A stretch of 64,000 nucleotides of DNA, taken from positions 1-64,000 of the forward strand of contig CASFHP010000003.1 of the NCBI GenBank assembly GCA_949294555.1. The letters run 5' to 3'. Below the pieces are notes generated by a model. It saw only the letters and a list, made by a program, of their open reading frames with translations, was not told the origin of the DNA and made no database searches. Shown one piece after another: positions 8,734-18,118 of this stretch. This DNA is from an uncultured Eubacteriales bacterium (GTDB lineage: Bacteria > Bacillota > Clostridia > TANB77 > CAG-508). A program made the position numbers and the translations under genes. Each line of letters opens with the position of its first letter. Position 1 is the stretch's first letter.

Positions 8734-9342
8734 ATGGAGAATGAAAGTGTTATTAATAAAAGAATAACCGATTTTTCAAAAGGTGCTGATATAGCACAAA
8801 CCATACTCATATTTTTAATTGCTTTATTAGTTCCAACATTTTTAGGACAATTAATCACAACTGTATTTGGTTCAACAAGTGTAATTACAGCAAATTCTCA
8901 ATTAATTGTGGGAACAATTGTCAATATGGCTTTAGTTACAACAGCTATTAATTTAAAAGGTTGGGCTAAAATCCTTGGGGTTGTGACAATGCCAAGTATT
9001 TCTACAATATTAAGTGGATATGTATTTGGAACAGCTTCTACATATATGGTTTACATGATACCAGCTATATGGGTAGGAAATTTTGCATTAGTATATGCCT
9101 ACAAATTTATTATGTTAGGAAAAAATAAACATTATTTCTTAGCTGGTGTAGTAGGTGTTGTTGTAAAAGTAGCTATCATATTTGCATTCTTTGGAATTTT
9201 AAATGCTTTTGGTGTTTTTCCAGAGAAATTAGTTTCAAATTTACAAACAGCTATGAGCACAACACAATTAATTACGGCTACATTAGGTGTTATTTTATCT
9301 TTTATTATTTATAAATTAGAAAAGAAATCAGCAAAAGAATAA
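8734..9342 (+). CDS. Polytopic membrane protein beside the hydrogenase regulator
   Basis: A 202-residue protein with about six membrane helices and a short charged tail. The size and helix pattern resemble small S-component-like membrane proteins, and proteins of this kind in Clostridia are often annotated only by their hydrogenase neighbourhood. It follows the TM1266-type gene by 54 bases with AAAGGAGG in front, so the two are probably co-transcribed. A transport role is inference only. Confidence 0.55.
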   Translation: MENESVINKRITDFSKGADIAQTILIFLIALLVPTFLGQLITTVFGSTSVITANSQLIVGTIVNMALVTTAINLKGWAKILGVVTMPSISTILSGYVFGTASTYMVYMIPAIWVGNFALVYAYKFIMLGKNKHYFLAGVVGVVVKVAIIFAFFGILNAFGVFPEKLVSNLQTAMSTTQLITATLGVILSFIIYKLEKKSAKE

Positions 9343-9364
9343 GATGAAAAAAGAATATAAATTT

Positions 9365-9398
9365 TGAACTTTAGGGGCAGTCCTTAAAGTTCATTTTT
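9365..9398 (+). terminator. Terminator after 8734-9342
   Basis: GAACTTTAGG and CCTTAAAGTTC form a stem with one bulged A and a GGCAGT loop, followed by a TTTTT run. Confidence 0.7.
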
Positions 9399-9472
9399 AA
9401 TATAAGAAAAAGTTATTGCTATTGGAAAATCTAAATCAAGTCAAGATAAAAGATGATTTTTTTCTATACAAT

Positions 9473-9513
9473 AAAAAAAGAACTAGATTACTGTTATAGG
9501 AGAAATCTAGTTC
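9473..9513 (-). terminator. Terminator for the leftward FAD/Rieske gene
   Basis: GAACTAGATT (9480-9489) pairs with AATCTAGTTC (9504-9513). Read leftward the hairpin is followed by seven T residues. Confidence 0.75.
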
Positions 9514-9660
9514 AATAAACAAAAAATAATTCATAAATCAATATATAAATATATGACTTATTACTGGTATTTTAGCAAATAAAAGGAAACAAGTCAATAA
9601 AAAAATACAAAAAACAACAAAATTCTTGAAGGTTAATTATTACACATTGAACAGTAATTT

Positions 9661-11157
9661 TTATTGATAAACTTCCAAATCCTTAAAGGCAGGACCATAT
9701 AAATTTTTGCCAAAAGCATCATAGCGAGAGCCATGGCAAGGGCAGTCCCAAGTTTTATCAATATCGTTCCAAGTCAGCAAACAGCCTAAATGTGTACAAA
9801 TTGGATTAATGGCATGCAATTGATTTTCTTTGTCTCTATAAACCCCAACCTTTTTTCCATCTAATTCGATAATATCTCCAGAATTTGGTTTGATTTTTTC
9901 TAAAGAAGCTTCTGAAGATTTTAGCTTATTTAATAATAAAGAATTAGTAGAATCAACAACCATATTTTTTACTTCGTCAAAATTTTTAAATAAGCCAAAT
10001 CTTGTAGAATCAAATAAGTAGGCATATTTATTGTTACGTTCACAAATTTCATCTACAATTAAATTAGCAGCAACATTAGAAAGTGTCATTCCCCATTTTT
10101 TAAAACCAGTTCCAACATAGACATTTGGTAATAAATTAGAAAATTTTCCAATATAAGGAAGTTTATCTAAAGAGATACAATCTTCACTGCTCCACTGGTA
10201 TAAAACTTCACAATCTGGGTAATATTGTTTGGCAAAATTGATTAATGTATCATAAGGATTTTTATTTGAATAGTCATGACCAGTCTTGCAATTTCCACCT
10301 GCTAGTAATAAAATATCTTTTCCATTAAGTTTTGCAGTTCTAAGAGAATAAATCGGAGCAGAAACATTTATATACATATCATTTAGTAAATCCGTTTTTG
10401 TGTCTAGAGCGACAATATAAGAAGTGGATTGATATAATTTAGAAAAATAAAATCCAGGTACATTTAGAAATGGATAACGTGTAGCCATAATCACATGTTT
10501 TGCTTCTATTTTGTTGCCTTTATCGGTATAAACCATATAATTTTTCTTATCTTTTTCAATATCCACAGCAATGGTGTTTGTATAGATTTGTCCATTTTTT
10601 TCAAGAATGGATTTTGATAATCCTAAAATATATTTTAAAGGATTAAATTTTGCCTGATTTTTAAAACATAAAGCACTTTCCACCTTGAAAGGCAAAGAAA
10701 TGTCAGTTACCAAATCTGCATGATATCCTAAACTCTCTAAAACTTTTTGCTCTTTTTCTAATAATTCAACTTCTTCTTTTTTGGTTGTATATACATAACT
10801 ATTTTGAATTTCAAAGTCACAATCAATTTGTTCTTTGCTGACAATATTTTGGATATTCTTAATTGCTTTTTCATTGGCTTCTAAATAATTTTTTGAAAAA
10901 TACATGTCATAAGATGTATTTAAATAAGTATAAAATAACCCATGTTGACTGGTAATTTTGCCAGTTGTAAAGCTAGTAGTACCTGCTAGATTATTTTTAT
11001 CAATTAAAATTACTTTATAGCCTAAATGGCTTAGATAATACCCACAAGTCATACCGAAAATACCGGCACCTATAATACAAATGTCTGCTTCTAGGTTATT
11101 TTCTAATGTCTCAAAATTTGATGTACCTTTTACAGAATCTATCCATAAAGAATTCAT
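9661..11157 (-). CDS. FAD-dependent oxidoreductase with C-terminal Rieske domain
   Basis: A 498-residue fusion. The N-terminal part is a DAO-type FAD oxidoreductase with the dinucleotide motif CIIGAGIFGMTCGYYLS near residues 26-42. The last 80 residues are a Rieske 2Fe-2S domain with the two ligand boxes CTHLGC and CPCHGS. ATG 11157 follows GGAAAGGTGG and is preferred to the upstream ATG. The substrate is unknown. The gene stands alone, with its own terminator at 9473-9513. Confidence 0.88.
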   Translation of the reverse strand: MNSLWIDSVKGTSNFETLENNLEADICIIGAGIFGMTCGYYLSHLGYKVILIDKNNLAGTTSFTTGKITSQHGLFYTYLNTSYDMYFSKNYLEANEKAIKNIQNIVSKEQIDCDFEIQNSYVYTTKKEEVELLEKEQKVLESLGYHADLVTDISLPFKVESALCFKNQAKFNPLKYILGLSKSILEKNGQIYTNTIAVDIEKDKKNYMVYTDKGNKIEAKHVIMATRYPFLNVPGFYFSKLYQSTSYIVALDTKTDLLNDMYINVSAPIYSLRTAKLNGKDILLLAGGNCKTGHDYSNKNPYDTLINFAKQYYPDCEVLYQWSSEDCISLDKLPYIGKFSNLLPNVYVGTGFKKWGMTLSNVAANLIVDEICERNNKYAYLFDSTRFGLFKNFDEVKNMVVDSTNSLLLNKLKSSEASLEKIKPNSGDIIELDGKKVGVYRDKENQLHAINPICTHLGCLLTWNDIDKTWDCPCHGSRYDAFGKNLYGPAFKDLEVYQ

Positions 11158-11435
11158 AAAATTCCACCTTTCCAAATAGTTTTTTAAGATAGTGTAATTA
11201 TTATTTAGTAATTCCTTAAAAATATAATATATATACTTTCGAGGAATTTTTCACTTATAAATAGTATAACCAGATTTTTGGAATAAATTACAAAAATAGT
11301 GGAAAAATGAATTATATAATGATATACTGTGAAAAGAAAAAAGATAAATGGAAAAAATTAGGCTAAAAAATTGCAAATTTTGCAAGAAAAGTTTTCTAAC
11401 CTAGTTTATATCTAAAGAAAGGAAGGATATAGCGT

Positions 11436-12830
11436 ATGAGTGAAGAATTAAAAGAAAAATTATTTGACAAAAAGGAAAATGGCTGGAAAAGCGTAAATGA
11501 AGAAGAAAAAAAAGCCATATTTGATTTTTCAAAAGGGTATATGGATTTCTTGAATCAAGCCAAAACAGAAAGAGAATTTATCAAAATGGCAAGAAAACTT
11601 GCTGACGAAAATGGATTTAGAGATATCATAGAATTTGAAACTTTAAAATCAGGAGACAAAGTATATTTTGTAAACAGAAATAAAAGTATGTATCTAGCAA
11701 TTATCGGAACAGAAAGTATTGAAAAAGGATTACATATTATTGGTTCACATGTAGATTCACCAAGATTAGATTTAAAACCAAATCCTTTATATGAAGATAC
11801 AGAAATGGCATATTTTAAAACACATTATTATGGTGGGATTAAGAAATATCAATGGACAACGATTCCACTTAGTATTCATGGCACAATTGTAAAAACGAAT
11901 GGAGAAAAAATAGACATTTGCATTGGAGAAGACGATAATGACCCAATCTTTACCATTACAGATTTATTACCACATTTAGCACAAGACCAAATGGAGAAAA
12001 AATTAAAAAATGGAATTGATGGGGAAGACCTAAACCTTTTAATTGGAAGTATGCCATATGAAGGAAGAGGAAAAGACCAAGTAAAATTAAATATCTTAAA
12101 TATATTAAATCAAAAATACGGTATTACAGAAGCAGATTTAACAAGTACAGAAATTGAGTTAGTACCAGCATTTAAAGCAAGAAGTTTAGGACTAGATGAA
12201 AGTATGGTAGCAGCATATGGTCAAGATGATAAGGTATGTGCATATACATCTTTAGTAGCCATGATGGAATTAGAAAATGTAAAAAATACAGCCGTATGTA
12301 TTTTATCTGACAAAGAAGAAATTGGAAGTATGGGAAATACAGGTATGGAATCACATATGTTTGATTTCTTTATATCAGAAATATTAAATAAATTAGGTGT
12401 TAATAAACCAAATCTTTTAGATAAAGTATTTTGCTTTTCAAAAATGTTGTCATCAGACGTTGATGCAGGTTTTGACCCAATTTATGCTTCTGTTTCAGAT
12501 AAGACAAATGCAGGATTTATTGGAAAAGGAATTAGTTTAAACAAATATACAGGTGCAAGAGGAAAATCAGGAGCTTCTGATGCAAATGCAGAATATGTAG
12601 CATGGGTAAGAAATGTATTAGAAAAAAATGATATCCATTATCAAGTGGCAGAACTTGGAAAAGTTGATATTGGTGGTGGAGGCACAATTGCCTACATTAT
12701 TGCTAACAAAGGAGCAGATGTTATCGATTGTGGTGTTCCAGTATTATCAATGCATGCACCTTATGAGGTTACAAGTAAGTTCGATGTTTATTCTGCATAT
12801 AAGACGTATAAGGCTTTTTGGAATGCTTAA
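11436..12830 (+). CDS. M18-family metalloaminopeptidase
   Basis: A 464-residue aspartyl-aminopeptidase-type enzyme, full length for the family. Metal ligands and catalytic residues are seen in GSHVDSPRLDLKP, AYGQDDKVCAY, LSDKEEIGSMGNTG, SSDVDAGFDP and the final SMHAPYEV. It is a cytosolic di-zinc enzyme that trims N-terminal acidic residues. GGAAGGATATAGCGT precedes ATG 11436. It stands alone, with an upstream intergenic region (11176-11435) without genes. Confidence 0.92.
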   Translation: MSEELKEKLFDKKENGWKSVNEEEKKAIFDFSKGYMDFLNQAKTEREFIKMARKLADENGFRDIIEFETLKSGDKVYFVNRNKSMYLAIIGTESIEKGLHIIGSHVDSPRLDLKPNPLYEDTEMAYFKTHYYGGIKKYQWTTIPLSIHGTIVKTNGEKIDICIGEDDNDPIFTITDLLPHLAQDQMEKKLKNGIDGEDLNLLIGSMPYEGRGKDQVKLNILNILNQKYGITEADLTSTEIELVPAFKARSLGLDESMVAAYGQDDKVCAYTSLVAMMELENVKNTAVCILSDKEEIGSMGNTGMESHMFDFFISEILNKLGVNKPNLLDKVFCFSKMLSSDVDAGFDPIYASVSDKTNAGFIGKGISLNKYTGARGKSGASDANAEYVAWVRNVLEKNDIHYQVAELGKVDIGGGGTIAYIIANKGADVIDCGVPVLSMHAPYEVTSKFDVYSAYKTYKAFWNA

Positions 12831-12901
12831 AATAAGAAATAGGTACGCTACTAAAATCAAATATTTTAGTAATATATACTAGAATATCTTAAAAGCAAAT
12901 T

Positions 12902-12935
12902 ACAGCCAATAATCCATAAAAAGATTATTGGCTGT
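12902..12935. terminator. Hairpin between convergent genes
   Basis: ACAGCCAATAATC (12902-12914) and GATTATTGGCTGT (12923-12935) form a perfect 13-bp stem. It sits between the M18 gene and the convergent HTH gene, so it probably ends transcription, although the T-run is weak. Confidence 0.6.
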
Positions 12936-12983
12936 TCATAGTAATATAAAAAATTTTTTTGTATACCTTTTATTACAAGTAAA

Positions 12984-13331
12984 TTAATCTTTATTAAAAG
13001 TCATTAATAAATCAATCATATTATCGACAAAATTTAATTTTTCTTCTGATAATTGATTTAATTTTTCGGAAATATTGATTTGCTTTTGAATATTTTCATT
13101 TGTCATAAGTTCTTTAAAAATAGTATTCGGAGTAATACCTAAAATATTCATGTAATTGATTAAAGTCCTGATTTTAATTCCGCTATATCCGTTTTCAATT
13201 CTAGAAATATATTTTAAAGATATTCCAAGCTTTTCTGCCATAACTTCTTGTGTATAGCCGTTTTTCACTCTAAAGTCTTTTAAAATTTTTCCAAAGGTTT
13301 TATCAATATCACTTTTTGAAATAGAATTCAT
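12984..13331 (-). CDS. HTH (XRE) transcriptional regulator
   Basis: A 115-residue protein with a Cro/C1 helix-turn-helix at residues 10-65 (GYTQEVMAEKLGISLKYISRIENG) and a short helical tail. It faces away from the gene at 13547, with a 215-base divergent intergenic region that may hold its operator. GGAGGAATAAA precedes the start. Confidence 0.8.
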   Translation of the reverse strand: MNSISKSDIDKTFGKILKDFRVKNGYTQEVMAEKLGISLKYISRIENGYSGIKIRTLINYMNILGITPNTIFKELMTNENIQKQINISEKLNQLSEEKLNFVDNMIDLLMTFNKD

Positions 13332-13546
13332 TTTATTCCTCCATAATTTTAAAGTATTATCCTAAGTATAACAAGCTGAGAGCTAATCTAAAACACATTA
13401 ATAATATAAGCAAAGTTAACAAAAAATATTCTTAAAAAGCATTAAAAAGCTTGAAAAATAGAACAATAAATGATAATATAAATCTAAACACAATGTATAA
13501 CTTTTAGTTATACATAATAAAAGAATAGGTGGAGAAATAATTAGAA

Positions 13547-13861
13547 ATGATAAAAAATGAAGAATATATGGATTATTTAAGTAAAGTGATATCTTGTGTT
13601 AGTCAAGGAGATTATTATTCTGTGAAGGAATTGTCTGTTTTAAAATTGGATAATTTAAAAAAAGAAACTAAAATGATGGAACAAGAAATGGGAAAATTTA
13701 TTAAGACAAATAAGTGTAAAAAGGAGCTAAAGAAGTTAAAAGAACAGGAAATTATTTATTTTGTCAATACATATGTAGATTATTTGTATAATGAGTTAAA
13801 GAAAAGCAAGAAACTGAATGAAATTGCTTCTATTGAAGAATTTATTCAAGAAATCAAATAG
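13547..13861 (+). CDS. Small helical protein, unknown
   Basis: A 104-residue, strongly charged, mostly helical protein with no recognised family. It is divergent from the HTH gene at 12984-13331 and has a good terminator behind it (13877-13901), which supports a real transcription unit. Start follows GGTGGAGAAATAATTAGAA, so the ribosome site is only moderate. Confidence 0.5.
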   Translation: MIKNEEYMDYLSKVISCVSQGDYYSVKELSVLKLDNLKKETKMMEQEMGKFIKTNKCKKELKKLKEQEIIYFVNTYVDYLYNELKKSKKLNEIASIEEFIQEIK

Positions 13862-13876
13862 TAAAGTTATTTAAAG

Positions 13877-13901
13877 AAGAGGAAAAAATATCCTCTTTTT
13901 T
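13877..13901 (+). terminator. Terminator
   Basis: AAGAGGA (13877-13883) pairs with TCCTCTT (13891-13897), followed by T residues. Confidence 0.7.
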
Positions 13902-14074
13902 GTTGGATAAAAAAGGCAGTTTTTATATTGAATGCATGTGTTTTTTACACACCAAATAGTAACAACAATAGGAAAAAATTTTTTAGTAAATAAAACTGTT
14001 GACAAAAGTGAAACTTTCAGGATATGCTTACAATAAGAAATAACTATATTAGAAAGGGAATATTGATAGTAAAT

Positions 14075-14713
14075 ATGAAACTGGTAAAACCGAAAATAAA
14101 TGAGGTAGAGGACATAGAAGATTTTAAGGAAGAAATTTCAAAAAATATAGATACTTATGAAATAAAAGAAAAAAGATTTAAAAACTTAATGGATGATACA
14201 ATACAAGCAGAAAAATATGAATTTAGAAATTGTATTTTTGAAACATGCCAATATGTACAGTCAAACTTTGAAAATGCATATTTTGCAGATGTCATTTTTC
14301 AAAATTGTGACTTTTCAAATTCTAATTTCAGCAAAGCAGGGTTTAATCGAGTCGAATTTATAAATTGTAAACTAACAGGCTGTGATTTTATTGAAACAGA
14401 TATAGCAAATATGTATATAAGAGAAAGCAATTTAGGATATGTTAATTTTTCAGATAGTCATTTTAAAGATATAAAAATAGAAAATAGCAATTTGCAAAAC
14501 GGTAGTATTAGTGAAGCAAAAATAAAAGATTTAGAATTATCAGATTGTAACTTAAATAGAACGCAATGGGTTAGAACAAAATTAAAAGGAATTGATTTTA
14601 CTGCTTGTGAATTAAGTGGAATAACGGTAGACATTGCAGATTTGAATGGAGCAATTGTAAATGAGTTTCAAGCATTGGAATTGTCAAAATTATTAGGACT
14701 ACAAATAAAATAA
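14075..14713 (+). CDS. Pentapeptide-repeat protein
   Basis: A 212-residue protein whose residues from about 45 to 195 fall into A(D/N)LXX-type pentapeptides (for example CDFSNSNFSKAGFNRVEF, NLGYVNFSDSHF, CNLNRTQWVRTKL), predicting a right-handed quadrilateral beta helix. Some relatives of this size mimic DNA and protect gyrase (Qnr group), but the sequence alone does not show that activity. ATG 14075 is chosen because the residues before it look non-homologous; the ribosome site is weak and TTG 14063 is possible. Confidence 0.75.
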   Translation: MKLVKPKINEVEDIEDFKEEISKNIDTYEIKEKRFKNLMDDTIQAEKYEFRNCIFETCQYVQSNFENAYFADVIFQNCDFSNSNFSKAGFNRVEFINCKLTGCDFIETDIANMYIRESNLGYVNFSDSHFKDIKIENSNLQNGSISEAKIKDLELSDCNLNRTQWVRTKLKGIDFTACELSGITVDIADLNGAIVNEFQALELSKLLGLQIK

Positions 14714-14795
14714 GTGGCAGATTTTGGTAGTAATTTATTGTATTTTGTGGTATAATATAATTGTGTGAAAAATAAAGAATTCTAAGGAGGACAAA

Positions 14796-14963
14796 ATGAA
14801 TCGAGAAGAAAAATTTGAATTTGATATTGCAAATTTAAAACAAGATTTAGCAATAGAGGACATGCATGTTACAGATGAAGATGTTGCACTTTTAAGAAGA
14901 TATTTTGATAATGAAATCACAATGCCAGAAATGATTGATATAATAAAAAGAACGACCATGTAA
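14796..14963 (+). CDS. VbhA-type antitoxin for Fic
   Basis: A 55-residue protein of the size and layout of VbhA-type Fic antitoxins: a helix near residues 8-20 followed by VTDEDVALLRRYFDNEIT, the typical second part of the domain. The first helix reads DLAIED where the known inhibitory motif is (S/T)xxxE(G/N), so the Ser/Thr is replaced by Asp and the Gly/Asn by Asp, with the key Glu kept. AAGGAGG is well placed. It is 14 bases ahead of the fic gene. Confidence 0.75.
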   Translation: MNREEKFEFDIANLKQDLAIEDMHVTDEDVALLRRYFDNEITMPEMIDIIKRTTM

Positions 14964-14977
14964 GGGGAGAATGTCTT

Positions 14978-15574
14978 ATGAGTGATTTATATGAAGCTAG
15001 AAATTCTATATATTGCTATAAAGATAGCGATGTATTGGTAAATAAATTTGATATACATGACAATCAAAAATTAGAGGAGATCGAAAGAAAGATTGTTTTA
15101 GCAAAATTATATGAATTAAGGCAGAATCATCAAATAGGAAATTTTGATATTAATCACTTTGTTGGAATTCATAAATTCCTTTTTGAGGATATCTATCCAT
15201 TTGCAGGACTTTTCAGAAATGAAAATATTGCAAAGGGAAATTTTAGTTTTGCAGAATGGGAATATATAGAAGAGCAATTGAAAAAATTGTTAGATGAGTT
15301 AAAAGAAGAAAATTATCTACAGAATTTAGATAGAGAAACATTTATAAAAAGATTGTCTTATTACATGGCAGAATTAAATGTATTACATCCTTTTAGAGAA
15401 GGGAATGGAAGAACGATTAGAGAGTTTATAAGGCAATTAGCATATAAAAATGGATATGTTTTAAATCTAAAAAACATCAATCCAAAAGAAATGTTGCATG
15501 CATGTATTCGTTCTGTCATAGATACGAAGCCATTAGAAAATATTATAGATGAATGTTTGGAAAAGGATATATAA
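14978..15574 (+). CDS. fic: Fic-domain protein (AMP transferase-type toxin)
   Basis: A 198-residue class I Fic protein with the complete active-site loop HPFREGNGR at residues 137-145, the flap region near 75-90 and the usual helical core. Fic enzymes transfer AMP or related groups to target hydroxyls, in VbhT-type systems to gyrase and topoisomerase IV. The preceding VbhA-like gene is its cognate inhibitor. It is the last chromosomal gene before the element and ends at a strong hairpin terminator. Confidence 0.9.
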   Translation: MSDLYEARNSIYCYKDSDVLVNKFDIHDNQKLEEIERKIVLAKLYELRQNHQIGNFDINHFVGIHKFLFEDIYPFAGLFRNENIAKGNFSFAEWEYIEEQLKKLLDELKEENYLQNLDRETFIKRLSYYMAELNVLHPFREGNGRTIREFIRQLAYKNGYVLNLKNINPKEMLHACIRSVIDTKPLENIIDECLEKDI

Positions 15575-15580
15575 AAACTA

Positions 15581-15627
15581 AAAAAGTCATACAAAGCATT
15601 GATATTACAATAATTGTATGACTTTTT
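15581..15627. terminator. Bidirectional terminator
   Basis: AAAAAGTCATACAA (15581-15594) and TTGTATGACTTTTT (15614-15627) form a perfect 14-bp stem with A/T flanks on both sides, separating fic from the disrupted tRNA-Arg. Confidence 0.8.
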
Positions 15628-15632
15628 ATTTT

Positions 15633-15678
<46 letters not shown>

Positions 15679-15819
15679 AATTTACGCAGATTTCCTAGTA
15701 AGCACTGTTTAGATTTATATAGGTCTGTTAATCACTCTAAAAATCAATAAAAAAAGGCATTAAAGTTTAACAAATACTAATATATAAATCAAAAACCAAA
15801 ATACAAAAAATTTTACATT

Positions 15820-15842
15820 TTGTTAGAAATTGGTTAGAGAAA
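15820..15842. repeat. Left arm-type integrase sites
   Basis: Two near-copies of TTGTTAGAGAA (TTGTTAGAAA and TTGGTTAGAGAAA) lie about 150 bases inside the left core. Matching copies lie inside the right core at 60673-60695. The rest of 15679-15961 is AT-rich, with no gene seen. Confidence 0.6.
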
Positions 15843-15961
15843 AAGCAAGTTGTCTAATTACTGAAAATGTAAAATTTAAGATAATGATATTGTCTATTAT
15901 CTAATTTGAGTAGATTATAACAAATAGATTAATAAAAATCAAGAAAATTTGGAGGTTAAAA

Positions 15962-16096
15962 ATGATATTTTTTATAATGGGATTATTCATAGGGGCTAAT
16001 ATTGGCCTCTTTTTATATGCCTGCGTTTTAGCAGGAGCAAAAGCAGATAAGGAGGTGATGCAATATGAAAATATGCAAAATTATAGCCAAAAGTGA
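15962..16096 (+). CDS. Small membrane protein, DUF3789 type
   Basis: A 44-residue protein with one membrane helix at the N-terminus and a glycine-rich start followed by CVLAGAKADKE, the pattern of DUF3789 proteins that open many Firmicute conjugative elements. GGAGG is well placed before ATG 15962. The end overlaps the next gene by 32 bases. Function unknown. Confidence 0.65.
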   Translation: MIFFIMGLFIGANIGLFLYACVLAGAKADKEVMQYENMQNYSQK

Positions 16097-16322
16097 TCAA
16101 GATATTGCAATATTAGTAAAAAGAGGAAAAGATAAATTCGTAATTGCCATTAATCAGAATAATCATATTACAATTAATGGTTATGAAACTGATTTTGATA
16201 TATTAGAAGATGTCGCTCATTTACAATTTTATTCACAAAGAATTGAACAAGATTTACTTGAAAATATTACAGATTTTAAAGACATAGATGAAGCACCATT
16301 TATGCAAGATGAGGAGGAATAA
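16065..16322 (+). CDS. Hypothetical element protein
   Basis: An 85-residue acidic protein with an N-terminal beta-rich half (KIIAKSDQDIAILVKRG, DKFVIAINQNNHITING) and a helical tail. AAGGAGGTG precedes ATG 16065. It lies in the first operon of the element, between the DUF3789 gene and the replisome organiser. Function unknown. Confidence 0.6.
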   Translation: MKICKIIAKSDQDIAILVKRGKDKFVIAINQNNHITINGYETDFDILEDVAHLQFYSQRIEQDLLENITDFKDIDEAPFMQDEEE

Positions 16323-16324
16323 AG

Positions 16325-17096
16325 TTGAAAGAAAAGCGATATTATTGGTTAAAATTATATGATACTTTTTTTGATAATAAAACAAGTAAATTTCTCCGTA
16401 AGTTACCAGATGGAGATAAGATATTACTAATATATCTAAAATTGCAATTAAAACTTTTAAAAAGTGAAGGCGTTTTTGTATATGAACATCTATGCGAATC
16501 AATGGCTGAAGAAATTGCCATGACACTTGATGAAGATGTAACTATTGTCAAGTTATTATTGACAGCACTTGAAAAAACTAAAACTATTGAATTTTTTGAT
16601 GAAAATACTTTTATGTTATCAGAAATGCAAGATTTAATCGGAAGTGAAGGTTCCAGTGCTGCAAGAGTTAGAAAACATAGAGAAAAATATAAAATGTTAC
16701 AATGTAACAGTGAAGTAACAAATAGTAACGCAACTGTAACAAATTTGTTACGGAGAGATAGAGATAGATATAAAGATGATTGATGATTTATTTAATTTAA
16801 TTATAAATAAAAGTCCTAAAATTTCACAAAATTTTTATGAATTAATTGAAAAATTAGAATTTAATTATACTGCGGATATTTTAAATACATTTCAAGATGA
16901 AAAAATAGAAATGCTAAAAGTCATCTTATATACTCTTTATCAGTTAGAAATAGAGCAATTTCGAAATGTATTATCAAGAGTAAAAAGAGAAGAATTAATA
17001 AACCTGTATAATCTTTGTAAAAGCTATAATACAGAGAATTTCTTATCTTACTATAAAAAAACAATTATTAATAAATATACTGATAATACTACATAA
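16325..17096 (+). CDS. Phage-type replisome organiser (one CGG shift)
   Basis: A protein of 256 residues when read through one extra-C CGG site at 16751-16753. The first 110 residues match the phage replisome organiser N-terminal domain (YYWLKLYDTFF, a winged helix), which starts replication and loads helicase. In the zero frame the product ends at 16783 in a run of Arg and Asp. After the shift it reads GEIEIDIK, the acidic linker usual in this family, then continues into the second part (16776-17096). TTG 16325 follows GAGGAGG. It opens the transfer operon and may be the plasmid-state initiator. Confidence 0.75.
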
Positions 17097-17108
17097 GGAG
17101 CTGATTGT

Positions 17109-17357
17109 ATGTTAGATAGTTATATAAACAATTTTGAAAATATTGTATCTTCAACCTTATTTGTTGTATTTAAGATTACTCTTATAATATTAGTTTCATT
17201 GCTAATCTTATCACTAATTTTATTAGCAATAGGATGTTTAATAAAATCACAAAAGCTAAAATCAAAATTTTTAATAGTTGTACCAAGTCTATTAATAGGA
17301 ATGGTCTTTTTTTTATTACTTCCTCTTATCTTCGTACACTTTAAAAATCTAATTTAA
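17109..17357 (+). CDS. Small membrane protein of the transfer operon
   Basis: An 82-residue protein with two hydrophobic helices (about residues 15-45 and 55-80). AAGGAG precedes ATG 17109, 12 bases after the previous stop. It resembles the short membrane subunits found before the pilin-like gene in Gram-positive conjugation operons, but no specific family can be named. Confidence 0.55.
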   Translation: MLDSYINNFENIVSSTLFVVFKITLIILVSLLILSLILLAIGCLIKSQKLKSKFLIVVPSLLIGMVFFLLLPLIFVHFKNLI

Positions 17358-17420
17358 GTATATATAGTAATTCTCCTTGAGATTTGCCCTATCTAAATCG
17401 ATGGGAGATGATGGTATATT

Positions 17421-17816
17421 ATGAATTTTAAAAAAAGAAAAAAGCAGATTATTAGTAAATTAAAAGCTATTGGAACAATGATTACATTATTTGCTATAAG
17501 AACTAATATGGTTTTTGCAGCTGAAGGAGAGAACACTACTATTGGAACAGCAGAGGTACAACAGGCAACAGATAATATAAAAAGAGTAATTACTTCTATT
17601 GCAATGCCATTAGGTGGTGTACTAATCTTTGCAAGTGTTGTAGTCGCTGCAATTAAGATGATTGCTAATTCAAATAATCCACAAAAAAGAAGTGAAAGTA
17701 TTGGAAGTTTAGCATGGATTTGTGGAGGTGGTGTAATTCTAGGGGCATCACTTATTATAGCAGGAATTATCATAAATATTGCTACAAATAACAGTGGAAA
17801 CTTACTTGGTAGTTAG
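17421..17816 (+). CDS. VirB2/TrbC-like pilin-type membrane protein
   Basis: A 131-residue protein with a basic N-terminus and signal-like helix ending near AEGEN, then two hydrophobic helices (about 57-85 and 92-118) separated by a short basic loop. This is the VirB2/TrbC layout, in which a cleaved two-helix pilin subunit sits in the membrane. It is followed 11 bases later by the PrgI gene, the usual order in Gram-positive type IV secretion operons. Confidence 0.7.
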   Translation: MNFKKRKKQIISKLKAIGTMITLFAIRTNMVFAAEGENTTIGTAEVQQATDNIKRVITSIAMPLGGVLIFASVVVAAIKMIANSNNPQKRSESIGSLAWICGGGVILGASLIIAGIIINIATNNSGNLLGS

Positions 17817-17827
17817 GTGGTGAAATT

Positions 17828-18118
17828 ATGAGAATATTTAAAGTACCTTTTGACTTGAAAAGAGAAGAAAAAATATTTGGTGGATACTTGAGTTTAAGAC
17901 AAGTAATTTATTTAATGCTATCTGCATCAAGTTTATCGGTATTGGTCACCCCTATACCTATGCCCTTAAAAATAATTATTATTGGTATTGTATCAATATT
18001 TTTTATACTTTGTGCTTTTTTGAAAATAAATGAGCAATACTTTGATAAGTTATTTTTCTATGCCTTTAAATATGCCTTTCGTAAAAAAATCTATTTATAT
18101 GAGAGGTGTGGCAAATGA
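17828..18118 (+). CDS. PrgI-family (VirB3-like) conjugation protein
   Basis: A 96-residue protein with the PrgI pattern: a VPFDLKREEKIFGG start, two hydrophobic helices (about 26-42 and 46-63) and a basic aromatic tail. PrgI/TcpE proteins are small inner-membrane subunits of the conjugation channel that pair with VirB4. GGTGG precedes ATG 17828. The stop overlaps the next start by four bases. Confidence 0.82.
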   Translation: MRIFKVPFDLKREEKIFGGYLSLRQVIYLMLSASSLSVLVTPIPMPLKIIIIGIVSIFFILCAFLKINEQYFDKLFFYAFKYAFRKKIYLYERCGK

